64,000 nucleotides of DNA from NCBI GenBank assembly GCA_000143165.1, contig CP002084.1, positions 62,001 through 126,000 of the forward strand, read 5' to 3'. The translations under genes and the position numbers were made by a program. Below, piece by piece: positions 16,471 through 24,761 of the stretch (positions within the stretch are counted from its first letter, which is position 1; every line of letters starts with the position of its first letter). The stretch comes from Dehalogenimonas lykanthroporepellens BL-DC-9. GTDB taxonomy: Bacteria; Chloroflexota; Dehalococcoidia; Dehalococcoidales; Dehalococcoidaceae. The notes beneath the pieces are model-generated. The model saw nothing but the letters and a program-made list of their open reading frames with translations. It searched no databases and was not told the origin of the DNA.

Positions 16471-17283
16471 TCATCCTATTTGTTCAGCTCTGTCGTAGAG
16501 GCTAGGCAGTTTATCTTGTCGCAGTCTAAACTTGGTTCCGTGATTGTGCCCAGTCCTTGCATCAAAGTCAACAAGTACATCACCCAACTCTAAGGCGCGT
16601 AGGAATTTATCAAGACTGAAACCTTCCAACTGTAGTATTCTCGAGTACCTAAAATATTCCACTCCCGCTTCTCTTTTAGAATCGGCAACGACGTAGAAAC
16701 AATTCAGCAGCTTAGTACCTGCCTTATGAAATAAATCATCAAATCCCCAATAAGGCTGCGGATTAAGCTCACCAAGCCCGATTTTTTCCTTAACTACCTC
16801 TTTCCATTCACTATGCCTGATGTCTACGGCATTGGCATCAAACGAGATGGTGACTTTCCGGTTATTCCTGTCTATAACAACCATGAAACCCCTGTCACTT
16901 CTGGATAACCCATGTATTGTCTGTCTGAAACTCATTTCACTAGAAGGGTATTCGATTCCCGCTAAATCATGTGGCCAACCGTACTTCGGTAGAAACACAT
17001 TGGGAACAAACCTTAAAGCCCTTGGTGATGGCTCCATATGAAAAAGCGTGGTTAATGAAGATGTCGAGGCACGCTGACACTTTAACTCCCATTCTGCAGC
17101 GTTGGGAATCGGTAAGTTATTCTCCTCTATTCCAAGAAGGTCTTCAAGCGTATTCCCAACACCACCAGCATTCCCCTGTCTGCCACTTGCAAGCCAGCCC
17201 CGATTACATATCTCACGTAACGCTTGTTTAAGCGAATCTTTAGTGTATACCTTCAATTCGCTTCCCTCTTTTTCCATTTCCAT
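16471..17283 (-). CDS. Type II restriction endonuclease, MvaI/BcnI family
   Basis: A 270-aa endonuclease. The N-terminal block GNAGGVGNTLEDLLGI, then NNLPIPNAAEWELKCQR, is the MvaI/BcnI catalytic region, with Glu in TLEDLL and the E-x-K pair in WELK. Known members are monomeric and cut CCWGG or CCSGG-type sites; the exact site here cannot be read from sequence. The gene overlaps the methyltransferase by 44 bp, so the pair is translated together. No controller gene was found. Codon use and base composition differ from the chromosome around it. Confidence 0.88.
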   Translation of the reverse strand: MEMEKEGSELKVYTKDSLKQALREICNRGWLASGRQGNAGGVGNTLEDLLGIEENNLPIPNAAEWELKCQRASTSSLTTLFHMEPSPRALRFVPNVFLPKYGWPHDLAGIEYPSSEMSFRQTIHGLSRSDRGFMVVIDRNNRKVTISFDANAVDIRHSEWKEVVKEKIGLGELNPQPYWGFDDLFHKAGTKLLNCFYVVADSKREAGVEYFRYSRILQLEGFSLDKFLRALELGDVLVDFDARTGHNHGTKFRLRQDKLPSLYDRAEQIG

Positions 17284-18220
17284 CTGAATTCTCTTCTGGG
17301 GGCCGCCAGAAGTCTAAAAGGTATTCAAACGTAGTTCCCATAGTAATGTAGTTGTTAGGCCAACCAAAAATCCCGATTTTATTAACTATGTTTGTTCTGT
17401 CCCAAATAATGATGTTCCTAAGCTCGTAACCCCGCTTTCTTAGTTCTTCAACCAGTGCTATATGTATCGTGATCCTTTTGTTTTCCCACCACATATCAGG
17501 GACATTTATTATGCAATGTCCCTTCGGTCTTAATAATTTAAGTAACGGTTCAAATATGTCACCCATTGCCTGGGAATATTGTTCAATATCCATCGTACCG
17601 AGATCTCTTGTGTCTTGGCTGTACTGCTCAACTTTTAAATACTGGTCGTTTTGCCTCGTATCCCCCCGCCGACTCTTATTTAGGCGTTTTCTATTTAATA
17701 GATTAGCATAAGGCGGTGAGGTGACGATCAGACTCACTGTTTCCGGTGCTAAATATTTATCTATATTTCTTGCGTCATCACATATCGCTAGCTGAGTGGT
17801 GCCGTGGTCAAGAGGTATCTGTAAAAGTCTAGATTCGCAAAGAGATACGTATTCCTGTTTTAAGTCGAAGCCTACGCTATTCCGATTCAAGTCTCTAGCT
17901 GCTATTAAAGTAGTTCCGCTTCCAACAAAAGGATCTAAAACTAGCTCACCTTCGTGAGTGAATAGAGATATACATTTCTTTGCTAGCGCAATTGGGAAAG
18001 TGGCTGGATGGGTTTTCTTGTCCCTAATATCTCTACCTTCATAAAAAAACTGCCAGACTCCTAGTTGCGACTTCATCCACTCTTTCGCTGGCATGCAATT
18101 TATATGGTTAGCCTCACACTGACAAGTGCGAGTATAACCTATATTGATAAGGTTGGGAGTATTGTTATCGCAACTCCCACCCTCAACCGATGTATTCAAC
18201 AATTCACTTGCTTTTTCCAT
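17240..18220 (-). CDS. DNA methyltransferase of the MvaI/BcnI-like system (N4-cytosine or N6-adenine type)
   Basis: A 326-aa amino-methyltransferase that would protect host DNA from the endonuclease encoded next. The SAM-binding motif DPFVGSGTTL lies near residue 94, preceded by the motif X region THPATFPIALAKKC; the catalytic motif TSPPYAN follows near residue 167. SPPY favours N4-cytosine methylation, as for known MvaI and BcnI enzymes. A helical region with a target-recognition role may lie after NVPDMWW. The N-terminus has a cysteine cluster (TCQCEANHINC). It is the first gene of the RM pair; 18221-18484 upstream shows no gene. Confidence 0.9.
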   Translation of the reverse strand: MEKASELLNTSVEGGSCDNNTPNLINIGYTRTCQCEANHINCMPAKEWMKSQLGVWQFFYEGRDIRDKKTHPATFPIALAKKCISLFTHEGELVLDPFVGSGTTLIAARDLNRNSVGFDLKQEYVSLCESRLLQIPLDHGTTQLAICDDARNIDKYLAPETVSLIVTSPPYANLLNRKRLNKSRRGDTRQNDQYLKVEQYSQDTRDLGTMDIEQYSQAMGDIFEPLLKLLRPKGHCIINVPDMWWENKRITIHIALVEELRKRGYELRNIIIWDRTNIVNKIGIFGWPNNYITMGTTFEYLLDFWRPPEENSDGNGKRGKRIEGIH

Positions 18221-18484
18221 GTTTTATCCTGAATTCAACTACAATTTATTAGGAAGTGCACCATATCTGATCCTTAGGCGCATTATACCATTGATACCCA
18301 GAGAAAGTCATTTTAAAAATGGTACCCCATCACTACATTGAGGATATCCCGACGTAACTGGCCGTTACATATCGTGTATTAGAAGAAAACTGTTTCTTGT
18401 GTCAGAATCAACCAGTATCTCACAGCTATTCACTAATCCTGCAATGGATTGTTTGTTCTACTTTACCATTTGCTTTGTTTGTTA

Positions 18485-18748
18485 TCACCTCCATATAAAA
18501 TCATGGATTATTTGCCTATCAATTAGCCACTGGCGGTACTTTTGTATTGCTTTTTGATGAGAATCCACCTTAGCTTTACGGTAACTTTCCTGGAGATAGT
18601 ACTCCCATTCCCAATCAGTCAGCTTCCTCCCCAGTTTTTCCTCAAGTTCAGGTGCTATCAACGGTCTGATCATAGAATTCAATCCCAAGAATACCAAAGC
18701 CGGAATTAAGTTCATACTTGTTTTGAAGCTATCTTGCCAGTTATCCAT
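18485..18748 (-). CDS. Small unknown cargo protein
   Basis: 87 aa, not recognised. It begins with a moderately hydrophobic stretch (MNLIPALVFLGLNSMIRPLI) and continues as a charged helix rich in Trp, Tyr, Lys and Glu (LTDWEWEYYLQESYRKAK). The start overlaps the preceding 80-aa gene by 8 bp, which supports both as real. It has an AT-rich composition like the rest of the cargo. It ends 264 bp upstream of the methyltransferase. Confidence 0.55.
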   Translation of the reverse strand: MDNWQDSFKTSMNLIPALVFLGLNSMIRPLIAPELEEKLGRKLTDWEWEYYLQESYRKAKVDSHQKAIQKYRQWLIDRQIIHDFIWR

Positions 18749-18983
18749 TAGATTCGCCCTCCTTTGTTACATGTTCTTTAACAGTCAAATTTAAGGATTT
18801 GCCACAGAAGGATACCGCAGAAGCAATACTTTTGGTAAATTCCGGAAGTGCATTTTCAGGTTTAACATTGCGTAGCTTCACTCTGAAAAAACCTTTTGCC
18901 GGGTCCACATCAATCAGCATCTCTCCAGCTGCACCCATTTGCCTAGCCTGTTCTTGAAAGTTGTTAATCATCGAATGCCTCAT
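18741..18983 (-). CDS. Small unknown cargo protein
   Basis: 80 aa, not recognised. It has a predicted alpha/beta pattern (EMLIDVDPAKGFFRVKLRNV) and no membrane segment. The start could be the first ATG or the fifth codon (MINNF). It is the gene nearest IS copy B and overlaps the next small gene by 8 bp, so the two form a pair. Confidence 0.55.
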   Translation of the reverse strand: MRHSMINNFQEQARQMGAAGEMLIDVDPAKGFFRVKLRNVKPENALPEFTKSIASAVSFCGKSLNLTVKEHVTKEGESNG

Positions 18984-19020
18984 CTATTTCATTTTTACTT
19001 GCCTGTTCAGTTCCCCCTAG

Positions 19021-20324
19021 CAGGGTGCTGAAAAAGTCGTCATTAATCCGCGATTGGGGTAAAATATATCATCCCATTGACGGAGGCTGTAGATTGCGCG
19101 GCAAGGTAGAAAATCAATCCCTCATGCTCTGCTCGCTGACACCAGATCAGCTTGTACCCCAGGGCCATCCTATCCGGCGAATCAAACCCCTTGTTGACCA
19201 AGCTCTCAAAGAACTCTCTCCCGTTTTCAACAAGATGTACGAAGACTTTGGCCGGCCATCAATACCGCCGGAGCGTCTGCTCAAGGCGTCGTTGCTTATC
19301 GCTCTCTACTCGATCCGCAGTGAGCGGCAGTTCTGTGAACGGCTACGGTATGATCTCCTGTTCAAGTGGTTTATGGATCTCAACATCACGGATCCAGGTT
19401 TTGACGCCTCGAGTTTCTCAAAGAACAGGCAGAGACTGATAGAGCATCAGGTAGCACGTGAGTTTTTTGGCGCGGTGGTGAGTCAAGCGCGGCGGCAGAA
19501 GTTGCTATCGGATGACCATTTCACCGTGGACGGCACCTTGCTGGAAGCCTGGGCTTCGTTGAAGAGCTTTCGGCCGAAGGACGGTGGGGAACCGCCGAAA
19601 GGCGGCGGCAAGAATCCGAGTGTGGATTTCCACGGCGAACGCCGGGTCAATGCTACGCACCGGTCAACCACCGACCCAGAGGCCCGGCTGGCCAGAAAAG
19701 GGGCGGGCAAAGAAGCCAGATTGTGTTTTGCCGGACATGTCCTCATGGAAAACCGCACCGGGCTGGTAGTGGACGTGGTGGTAAGCACGGCGACCGGGAC
19801 AGCGGAAAGAGACACCGCACTTGAGATGCTGGAGAGGGTACCGGGGAAACATCGGATAACGGTGGGTGCGGACAAGGGCTACGACACAGAGGATTTTGTG
19901 ACTACCTGCCGGGATTTCAACACCACACCACATGTAGCCTGTAAGAAGTGGTCGGCGATAGATGGACGTACCACCCGGCATGCCGGTTACAGTGTCAGCC
20001 AGAGGGTGCGCAAGCGCGTTGAGGAGATATTCGGTTGGGTCAAGACAGTGGGAGGAGGTCGAAAGCTTAGGTACAAAGGTGTCAATCGCAACCAACTCTG
20101 GGCGGAATTGACGGTGGCGGCTTACAATCTGGTGCGGATGGCCAAATTGGTGCCCGCCAGTCCGGCACAGGGGTGAAGTGTGTCCTTTCAGGGCTTACAG
20201 GATCAAAAATGGGGGTGCTAAAGCCCCGGGAGGGATAAAAATCATCTAAAATAGGCCGCAGAGTTTGGTTATACTGGCATTTGTTCCTGTATAATCGTTG
20301 CAAACGGCCTATTTCAGCACCCTG
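19021..20324 (+). mobile_element. IS copy B, IS5/IS1182-like, 1,304 bp
   Basis: Same length, end repeats and transposase frame as copy A, in the same orientation. Flanked by CTAG on both sides. Confidence 0.9.
19094..20176 (+). CDS. IS5/IS1182-like DDE transposase, copy B
   Basis: 360 aa, same protein as copy A, with the same TTG start and GGAGG site. Having two intact copies means either IS, or the whole 7-kb unit, could still move if the enzyme is expressed. Homologous recombination between the direct copies would also delete the cargo and leave one IS in rdhA3. Confidence 0.9.
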   Translation: MRGKVENQSLMLCSLTPDQLVPQGHPIRRIKPLVDQALKELSPVFNKMYEDFGRPSIPPERLLKASLLIALYSIRSERQFCERLRYDLLFKWFMDLNITDPGFDASSFSKNRQRLIEHQVAREFFGAVVSQARRQKLLSDDHFTVDGTLLEAWASLKSFRPKDGGEPPKGGGKNPSVDFHGERRVNATHRSTTDPEARLARKGAGKEARLCFAGHVLMENRTGLVVDVVVSTATGTAERDTALEMLERVPGKHRITVGADKGYDTEDFVTTCRDFNTTPHVACKKWSAIDGRTTRHAGYSVSQRVRKRVEEIFGWVKTVGGGRKLRYKGVNRNQLWAELTVAAYNLVRMAKLVPASPAQG

Positions 20325-20733
20325 CTAGGAAGGTATTGGAACTAAGCCCTTTGCTGGCGTTACCGGCGAAAGCATAGTCCCGGGTAGTGTAACCGGGTTT
20401 CTTTTCGGCTTTCCATGCGGTCTCAGTTTCTGACTTTTCGGCGCCTCGCCGTTTTTGTTCGTCGGCGTCAATATAAGTGGCCATATATTCAGAACCCTTG
20501 CCGCGCATGGTATTGCCTTCACTGAACTTTTTCATCTGGGTCCAGTCAACTTCGGAAGTGGGATTGTCAACAGTGCGGGCCCACCAGGGCCGGGAGATAT
20601 TACCCTGGGAGATCACGTCGTCCAGATCTTTGAATCCCGGGGCAATCAGGGCGGCCCCGCCGACACCGGCGGTGGCAAAGCCGAGCCCTTTCATAAAATC
20701 TCGGCGGGAAACGGTACTGTGAAATTTGGTCAT
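20325..20733 (-). pseudogene. rdhA: rdhA3 N-terminal part with Tat signal
   Basis: First 135 codons of rdhA3 (MTKFHSTVSRRDFMKGLGF, then the usual hydrophobic stretch), reading SNTFL into the CTAG target and then IS copy B, where it stops at 20314. It has a good ribosome site (AGAAGGAG). With the part at 12197-13174 it rebuilds an uninterrupted 460-aa enzyme. A truncated Tat-exported peptide of about 139 aa could still be made. Confidence 0.93.
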
Positions 20734-20759
20734 TGAGAATACTCCTTCTAAATTCTTTT

Positions 20760-20800
20760 GCGGTCTTTGCCGCCGTCATCCGGTCTCTCCCGGAGGTCAG
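20760..20800 (-). promoter_or_regulatory. Twin-hairpin leader upstream of rdhA3
   Basis: Third copy of the arrangement, 27-67 nt before the rdhA3 ATG: TCCGG-GAGAGA-CCGGA followed by GCGG-CAAAGA-CCGC (20760-20773). The 32-bp palindromic block of rdhA1 and rdhA2 is absent here. Confidence 0.55.
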
Positions 20801-20887
20801 TAGTAATAGATGACTCCTTTCCGCATTTATAATGCAAATTAAAAATACTGGTTAAAATTATCCTTGGTAAGAGTAAGAATGTAAATC

Positions 20888-20899
20888 CGCCAAATGGCG
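20888..20899. promoter_or_regulatory. Inverted repeat CGCCAAATGGCG upstream of rdhA3
   Basis: A 5-bp perfect dyad with 2-bp centre, 155 bp upstream of rdhA3 and in an AT-rich stretch. It may be the operator used at this locus in place of the shared block. The 342-bp stretch 20734-21075 has no gene; it holds this, the leader and the remA promoter. Confidence 0.35.
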
Positions 20900-21011
20900 T
20901 ATATATAATAATAATAAGGTAACCTAGAATAACAAAATATCCATATTTTCCGGAATCAAATCTGGGTCTTCCCAATTCTACTATAGGGTGATGTCAGACT
21001 ATTCAATATTG

Positions 21012-21041
21012 TTGCCTTTAACTCAGCTTTAGGGCTAAAAT
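21012..21041 (+). promoter_or_regulatory. Probable sigma-70 promoter of remA-gmk
   Basis: TTGCCT at 21012-21017 and TAAAAT at 21036-21041 with an 18-bp spacer, 35 bp before the remA start. Confidence 0.5.
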
Positions 21042-21075
21042 AGTGAACCGCATCCACCGAAAAAAGAGGAATAAT

Positions 21076-21363
21076 ATGGCTATCGAACTGGTACACATCG
21101 GGTTCGGCAATATCCTGGCGATGAACCGCTTGATTGCTATCGCGCCGCCGAATTCCGCGCCGATAAAGCGAGTCATTCAGGAGAGCCGCAGTAAGAACAT
21201 GCTTATCGATATGACCAACGGCCGTAAGACCAAGGCGGTACTTTTTACCGATTCCGGTCATGTGGTGCTGGCGGCGCTGGCCCCCGAGACCATTACCGGC
21301 CGGGTGACGGTCGGTCGGGGCTCGGCCAGGACCGAAGTCGCCGAGGTCCCGATTGACTTATAA
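21076..21363 (+). CDS. remA: RemA-like regulatory protein (DUF370)
   Basis: 95 aa. The sequence [40 protein letters not shown] and [17 protein letters not shown] is the core of the DUF370 family. In Bacillus, RemA is a ring-forming DNA-binding protein that activates biofilm matrix genes; in other phyla it is usually linked to gmk, as here, and its targets are unknown. AGAGGA precedes the ATG at 21076; an earlier in-frame ATG at 21043 would add an unconserved basic stretch. It overlaps gmk by 11 bp. Confidence 0.9.
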   Translation: MAIELVHIGFGNILAMNRLIAIAPPNSAPIKRVIQESRSKNMLIDMTNGRKTKAVLFTDSGHVVLAALAPETITGRVTVGRGSARTEVAEVPIDL

Positions 21364-21964
21364 TCCGCCGGAGGCGCCTCCAGTGCTGGTTGTTCTGTCA
21401 GGCCCGTCCGGAGTCGGCAAGGACGCGGTTCTGGTTCGCATGAGAGAGCGGCGACTGCCGCTGGATTACATCATCACCGCCACCACCCGGTCGAAACGGG
21501 ACAGGGAAGTCGAAGGGCGGGATTATCATTTCTATACAAAAGAAGATTTCCGACAGCTGATAGAGCAGGATGAACTGCTGGAATGGGCTGAGGTTTACGG
21601 CAACTACTACGGCGTTCCCAAGGGACCGGTGAGGGAATCATTGAGCCGGGGTCGGGACGTCATGGTCAAGGTCGATGTTCAGGGCGCGGCCAGTATCAAG
21701 CGAATGGCGCCGGAAGCCGTTTTTATCTTCCTTCTGCCGCCTTCAATGGAAGAACTGACCCGGCGGTTGTCGCGTCGCCTGACCGAATCCCCGGAGGCAC
21801 TGAAGCGACGCCTGGATACGGCGCCCCGGGAGCTGGCCGAACTGAAGATGTTCGATTACTTCGTTGTCAACGAAGTGGGCGGGCTCGACCGGGCGGTTGA
21901 CCGGATTACCTCAATTATCTCGGCGGAAAAATCACGGGTACACAGCCGACAGGTGGAACTGTAA
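21353..21964 (+). CDS. gmk: Guanylate kinase
   Basis: Phosphorylates GMP to GDP with ATP; 203 aa, the usual length. The P-loop is SGPSGVGKD near residue 16. The GMP-binding part includes [19 protein letters not shown] and the phosphate and base contacts around [14 protein letters not shown] and C-terminal regions are complete. The start is a TTG lying inside the end of remA with GAGGT upstream, so translation is coupled to remA. Cytoplasmic, essential nucleotide metabolism. Confidence 0.95.
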   Translation: MTYNPPEAPPVLVVLSGPSGVGKDAVLVRMRERRLPLDYIITATTRSKRDREVEGRDYHFYTKEDFRQLIEQDELLEWAEVYGNYYGVPKGPVRESLSRGRDVMVKVDVQGAASIKRMAPEAVFIFLLPPSMEELTRRLSRRLTESPEALKRRLDTAPRELAELKMFDYFVVNEVGGLDRAVDRITSIISAEKSRVHSRQVEL

Positions 21965-21975
21965 ATTCCGGTTTA

Positions 21976-22974
21976 TCAAAACAGCTTCAAGACTGAAGCC
22001 ACAATGAACGCCAATGCCCCGCAGGCGGGAAAAGTCACCACCCAGGCGGTCAATATGTTGCCGGCCACACTCCATCTCACCGCTGAGAAACGCCGGGTGG
22101 CGCCGACGCCCATGATGGAAGCGCTCATTGAATGGGTGGTACTGACCGGAATACCGAGGTTAGAGGCCAGTTCGATAACCGAAGCGGCGCCGATCTGGGC
22201 TACAAAACCCTGAGCCGGCTTCAGATTGGTGACCCTGAAGGCCAGCGTTTTCATAACCCTACGGCCGCCGATGGCTGTTCCCAGACTGATGGCTGTCGCT
22301 GACACGATAATTACCCACCACGGGATACCGTCCCACAGCCCGGTATTGCCAGTGTAAATCACCAGCGCCATGGTGATGACGCCGATGGGCATCTGTCCGT
22401 CATTCTTACCGTGAGTGTAAGCCATGAAGGCCGCCGACAGAATCTGGCCGTTGGAAAAAATATGCCGGATGCGGGACGGCAGACTGTCCTTTAACAGCCA
22501 GAATACCGCCAGCATCAGGATAAAAGCCCCGATGAATCCCAGAGCCGGGGCGGTCACTACCGCGGCAACAATCTTCCCGAGCACCGCCAGGTTTACCGCT
22601 TCAAAACCACCCACAGCCAGACCAGCAAAGGCCAGCCCGGATACCAGCCCATGAGTCAGGCTGATTGGCAGGCCGAAAAAAGTGGCCAGTCCTCCCCAGA
22701 TGACAATGGCTAACAGGGCGGCGATGATGATGGTGAAATCGATGAATTCAGGGTGCAGGATGCCCTTGCCGATAGTGGCGGCTACGGCGGTGCCGGTGGC
22801 GGCGCCCAGCAGATTGGCAAAGGCGGCCATAATGATGGCCGCCCGCGGCGACAGCACTCGACTGCCGACAGTAGTGGCAATGGCGTTGGCGGCATCATTC
22901 ATGCCGTTGACAAAACCCAGACCGACAGCCAGAATGATGACAAAGATCAGAACGCCCAAGGCGGCTTCAGGCAT
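21976..22974 (-). CDS. pit: Inorganic phosphate transporter, PiT family
   Basis: A 332-aa membrane transporter that moves phosphate, probably as a metal-phosphate with a cation. The two inverted PiT repeats are recognisable by GFVNGMNDAANAIATTVGSR and TAIGGRRVMKTL, and by GLPISLTHGLVSG and GIPVSTTHSMSASIMGVG. About ten helices. Its start overlaps the upstream DUF47 gene by 8 bp, the common arrangement for Pit with its accessory protein. It converges on gmk with only 11 bp between. Confidence 0.93.
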   Translation of the reverse strand: MPEAALGVLIFVIILAVGLGFVNGMNDAANAIATTVGSRVLSPRAAIIMAAFANLLGAATGTAVAATIGKGILHPEFIDFTIIIAALLAIVIWGGLATFFGLPISLTHGLVSGLAFAGLAVGGFEAVNLAVLGKIVAAVVTAPALGFIGAFILMLAVFWLLKDSLPSRIRHIFSNGQILSAAFMAYTHGKNDGQMPIGVITMALVIYTGNTGLWDGIPWWVIIVSATAISLGTAIGGRRVMKTLAFRVTNLKPAQGFVAQIGAASVIELASNLGIPVSTTHSMSASIMGVGATRRFSAVRWSVAGNILTAWVVTFPACGALAFIVASVLKLF

Positions 22975-23593
22975 TCTTCAGGGCGACTCCTTCGAACACA
23001 TTGGCCACATCCTCGCATCGGTCAGTGGCGCTTTCCATGGCTTCGAATATCTCCCGCCATTTGATGATGTCGGCCATGTTCTGTTCATCGAACAGTTCTA
23101 CCAGCGCCGCGCGGAACTCCTGATCGGCCAGGTTCTCCAGCCGGTTGATTTCAATACAATGCTCGAACAGCTTCTTCATGGTGGCGGTCTTACGGAGTTT
23201 GGGCGCGGCCTCGGCAATTTCCCGGGCGGCGGCGACGATGATATTGGCCAGGCTCTGTACCCGGGGCCCCGGCGTGCCGACCCGGTAGAGAAGCATGTAG
23301 TCCGCTGAAGAATGAATCAAGTCGGTCACATCGTCCATCGAATGAGCCAGGAGGGCGATGTCTTCCCGGTCAAAGGGAGTGACGAAACTGCGGTGGAGCA
23401 GGGCGATGATCTGGTGGGTGACCGAGTCGCCGGCGTGTTCCAGATCGGCGATTCGGCCTACCTTTTCCGGAACGTCGCGCCAGTCATCTACCAGGTCCTT
23501 GAAAGCCCCCGCGATTTCGACGGTATTGGCCGCGGCGGCTTCGATAAGATCAAAGAACTTCTCCTCGCGGGGTATCAGCGACAGCTTGACCAA
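22967..23593 (-). CDS. DUF47 (PhoU-like) Pit accessory protein
   Basis: 208 aa, all-alpha, PhoU-like. Acidic metal-coordinating patterns are seen in IADLEHAGDSVTHQI and HSMDDVTDLIHSSADYM, as in PhoU and DUF47 members, which bind metal clusters and are thought to control the paired transporter. Soluble, no signal peptide. It is the first gene of a two-gene unit with pit. Confidence 0.92.
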   Translation of the reverse strand: MVKLSLIPREEKFFDLIEAAAANTVEIAGAFKDLVDDWRDVPEKVGRIADLEHAGDSVTHQIIALLHRSFVTPFDREDIALLAHSMDDVTDLIHSSADYMLLYRVGTPGPRVQSLANIIVAAAREIAEAAPKLRKTATMKKLFEHCIEINRLENLADQEFRAALVELFDEQNMADIIKWREIFEAMESATDRCEDVANVFEGVALKNA

Positions 23594-23691
23594 ACCAGGC
23601 CTCCAGACTTGAAAGATTAGACAAATGATTTATTGCTGTTATGATAATAGTATAAAGGTGAAAAAACAACATCGGATTGGCGAGGCCCGGC

Positions 23692-24642
23692 ATGCATCGG
23701 CATAGTCATTCCCATTCACCCGGTAGTCGTTTGAAACTGGGAATTATCATCTCCGGCGTCATCTTTGTCGCCGAGATAGTCGGCGGCATCGTCTCCAATT
23801 CGCTGGCGCTTTTATCCGATGCCGGGCATGTATTCACCGACATCGTGGCGCTGTCACTGTCGGCCTATGCCCTGCGACAGTCGCAACGCCCGGCTGACCA
23901 TGGTATGACCTTTGGTTACCACCGTCTGGGAGTCATCGTGGCGGTGGTTAACGGTCTGGCCATTCTGGGCATCGCCGCTTTTATTGTATATGAGGCCGTT
24001 CAGCGCCTTCAGGCGCCGCCGGAGGTGGACAGCCCGGTCATGCTCGGCGTAGCGGTCCTCGGCCTGACAGCTAATCTGGTGGTCGCTTTCTGGTTGCGTG
24101 AAGCACAGAAGGAATCCATTAACATTAAAAGCGCTTTCTGGCATGTTCTCGGCGATGCCCTGGCTTCCGTCGGCGTCATTGTCGGCGCGCTCATCATCAT
24201 GCTGACCGGTTTTACCGCCGCCGACGCCATTGTTTCGGCCGTTATTGCCGTCATCATTGCCGTTTCGGCGTGGGGGATTCTGTCGGAAGCGGTCAGGGTT
24301 CTTCTGGAGGCCACCCCGGCGCATGTTAAGCTGGACGAACTGGCCGGGCATATCAGACAGGTGCCGGGAGTGGATGATGTCCACGACCTTCACGTCTGGA
24401 GCTTAACGCCTCAGCTTCACGCCCTTTCGGCTCATGTGGTTATCGGCGACCGGCTGACCTCCGAATCGGCCATAGTTCGCGATGAAATCGAAAAGATGTT
24501 GTCCCGGCGTTACGGTATCACCCATACCACGCTTCAGGTGGAATGCCGATCCTGTTCTCCGGGTGGGCTGTTGTGCAGTCTGGAAAAAGGTAACTGCCCG
24601 TTGTCACCTCATGAGAAAGAATCGCCCGAGAACTTTGATTAA
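23692..24642 (+). CDS. Cation diffusion facilitator (CzcD/ZitB-type metal exporter)
   Basis: 316 aa. The N-terminus is histidine-rich (MHRHSHSHSP), then six helices. The transport-site motifs are LLSDAGHVFTD in helix 2 and FWHVLGDALASVG in helix 5, i.e. the HxxxD pair of zinc-type CDF proteins. The cytosolic C-terminal domain (VDDVHDLHVWSLTPQ) is typical. It ends with a cysteine-bearing tail (CRSCSPGGLLCSLEKGNC). The ATG was chosen over a TTG at 23677 because GAGG lies 6 nt before it. Likely exports Zn or a related divalent metal. Confidence 0.93.
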   Translation: MHRHSHSHSPGSRLKLGIIISGVIFVAEIVGGIVSNSLALLSDAGHVFTDIVALSLSAYALRQSQRPADHGMTFGYHRLGVIVAVVNGLAILGIAAFIVYEAVQRLQAPPEVDSPVMLGVAVLGLTANLVVAFWLREAQKESINIKSAFWHVLGDALASVGVIVGALIIMLTGFTAADAIVSAVIAVIIAVSAWGILSEAVRVLLEATPAHVKLDELAGHIRQVPGVDDVHDLHVWSLTPQLHALSAHVVIGDRLTSESAIVRDEIEKMLSRRYGITHTTLQVECRSCSPGGLLCSLEKGNCPLSPHEKESPENFD

Positions 24643-24683
24643 ATCACCTTCGACGGCGGAAAACGTGGGAGGGTTGCAGGGGG

Positions 24684-24712
24684 TTGACATCACCCTTTTT
24701 AAGGCATACAAT
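24684..24712 (+). promoter_or_regulatory. Strong sigma-70 promoter upstream of trkAH
   Basis: TTGACA (24684-24689), 17-bp spacer, TACAAT (24707-24712). It would give a leader of about 200 nt before trkA. The promoter was read from consensus only. Confidence 0.7.
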
Positions 24713-24761
24713 GCGCCTTCGGTTGGATATGCCGCCACAAGACAGTTCAAACGAGAGGGTT

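Larger units (their letters stand above)
13175..20324. mobile_element. Composite transposon carrying a restriction-modification and protease/Doc cargo
   Basis: A 7,150-bp unit bounded by two directly repeated IS copies (13175-14478 and 19021-20324) whose transposase reading frames are identical. The outer borders carry the 4-bp target duplication CTAG (13171-13174 and 20325-20328) inside rdhA3. The inner borders are TTAG and CTAG. The cargo between the copies is visibly richer in A and T than the flanking core genes, all on the minus strand, and encodes seven proteins. This is the classic layout of a composite transposon that moved as one piece. Confidence 0.9.
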
